From JBKBXU01 sp046313675 (lineage in GTDB: Bacteria > Bacteroidota > Bacteroidia > Cytophagales > Cytophagaceae), in the NCBI GenBank assembly GCA_046313675.1, contig JBKBXU010000277.1:1-6307 (forward strand): DNA of 6,307 nt, in the 5' to 3' direction. The translations under genes and the position numbers were made by a program. The notes under the pieces are model-generated. The model was not told the DNA's origin. It searched no databases and saw only the letters and a list, made by a program, of their open reading frames with translations. Below are positions 5,636-6,307 of the stretch, in pieces. How positions within the stretch are numbered: the first letter of the stretch is position 1; each line of letters opens with the position of its first letter.

Positions 5636-6307
5636 ATGTCATATTTATTTACATCAGAATCAGTTTCAGAGGGTCACCCAGATAAAGTCGCTGATCAAAT
5701 ATCGGACGCTATTTTAGATGCATATCTATCTCAAGATCCCTCTTCAAGGGTGGCTTGCGAAACTCTTGTCACCACCGGACTTGCAGTAATTGCAGGAGAA
5801 GTAACAACAAAAGCTGTTATTAATGTTCAGGATATAGTAAGAGAAACGATCAAAAAGATTGGATATACTAAAGCAGAGTATATGTTTGAGGCAGAGTCAT
5901 GTGGAATTCTTACTGCACTTCACAGCCAGTCTGCTGATATAGCAAGAGGAGTTGATGAGGATAGCAATAAAGAACAAGGAGCAGGAGATCAGGGAATGAT
6001 GTTTGGATATGCCATTAATGAAACTCCTGAGTTTATGCCGATCGCACTTGCTTTATCACACCGTATTTTAAAGAAACTGGCAGAGATAAGAAAGGCTGGT
6101 AAGGTAATGACTTATCTTAGGCCGGACAGTAAATCTCAGGTGACTATTGAATATGACGATAATGGAAAAGCGTTAAGAATACACACCATAGTAGTATCTA
6201 CACAGCATGATGAATTTGCCTCTGTAGAGGCTATGCAGAAAGAAATAAAAGAGGATATTTTTAAATATGTGTTTCCTGAAGTAATCCCGTCGGATCTTTT
6301 AGATGAT
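5636..6307 (+). CDS. metK: S-adenosylmethionine synthetase (partial, cut by window end)
   Basis: The first 224 residues of methionine adenosyltransferase are present, roughly half of the usual 380-420; the frame is still open at the window end. The cytoplasmic enzyme makes SAM from methionine and ATP, releasing phosphate and pyrophosphate. Near-identity to the family is visible in LFTSESVSEGHPDKVADQIS at 4-23 (ATP-binding His14, Asp16, Lys17), VACETLVTTG at 39-48 with Glu42, the GAGDQGMMFGYA loop at 115-126 with Asp118, LRPDSKSQVTIEY at 161-173 and VVSTQH at 186-191. The ATG at 5636 gives the standard short N-terminus. It has its own promoter and no Shine-Dalgarno, and sits beside a SAM-consuming methylase gene. 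Confidence 0.98.
   Translation, partial: MSYLFTSESVSEGHPDKVADQISDAILDAYLSQDPSSRVACETLVTTGLAVIAGEVTTKAVINVQDIVRETIKKIGYTKAEYMFEAESCGILTALHSQSADIARGVDEDSNKEQGAGDQGMMFGYAINETPEFMPIALALSHRILKKLAEIRKAGKVMTYLRPDSKSQVTIEYDDNGKALRIHTIVVSTQHDEFASVEAMQKEIKEDIFKYVFPEVIPSDLLDD

Noticed and set aside
1..6307. Mobile elements, CRISPR, tRNA/rRNA, long repeats or intrinsic terminators
   Set aside because: None was seen by reading both strands. Gaps are too short for most, and no strong hairpin followed by a T-run was found.

Overview
The window looks like ordinary chromosomal housekeeping DNA from a member of the Bacteroidota, most likely a Cytophagales-type bacterium. Four things point there: AT-rich coding sequence; almost no Shine-Dalgarno sites before the starts; matches to the Bacteroidota -7 promoter box TAnnTTTG in three intergenic gaps; and typical Bacteroidota families, namely a CBS-ACT protein, a short RsmI-like methylase, and pdxJ beside small hydrolases. 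I see no rRNA, tRNA, CRISPR array, insertion sequence, phage gene or long repeat. Coding density is very high and no gap exceeds 75 bases.

The left half (1-3065) is a minus-strand cluster. In transcription order it encodes a YqeY-domain protein, a CvpA-family membrane protein, the glutaminase subunit of anthranilate/aminodeoxychorismate synthase, an alpha/beta hydrolase, a CBS-ACT protein, and the first codons of another gene that is probably NAD kinase. Three of the junctions are ATGA overlaps. The only sizeable gap, 53 bases before the hydrolase, carries a candidate internal promoter. A 65-base divergent gap (3066-3130) separates this cluster from a plus-strand pair, pdxJ and a YbfF/ABHD11-type hydrolase, also joined by an ATGA overlap.

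The right half holds a small DUF2905 membrane protein on the minus strand, whose 3' end overlaps the hydrolase tail. After a 19-base divergent gap comes an RsmI-like SAM-dependent methylase that appears to start at TTG. Then a well-formed promoter leads into metK (SAM synthetase), which is cut by the window end.

Functionally the window is rich in cofactor metabolism: vitamin B6 (PdxJ), folate/tryptophan (TrpG/PabA), probably NADP (NAD kinase), and SAM synthesis and use (MetK and the methylase). The unassigned proteins are two hydrolases, CvpA, YqeY, DUF2905 and the CBS-ACT protein. No clearly new system stands out. The best leads are the CBS-ACT protein as a possible nucleotide sensor beside NAD kinase, the variant glutaminase motif, the TTG start, and the orphan hydrolases coupled to cofactor genes.
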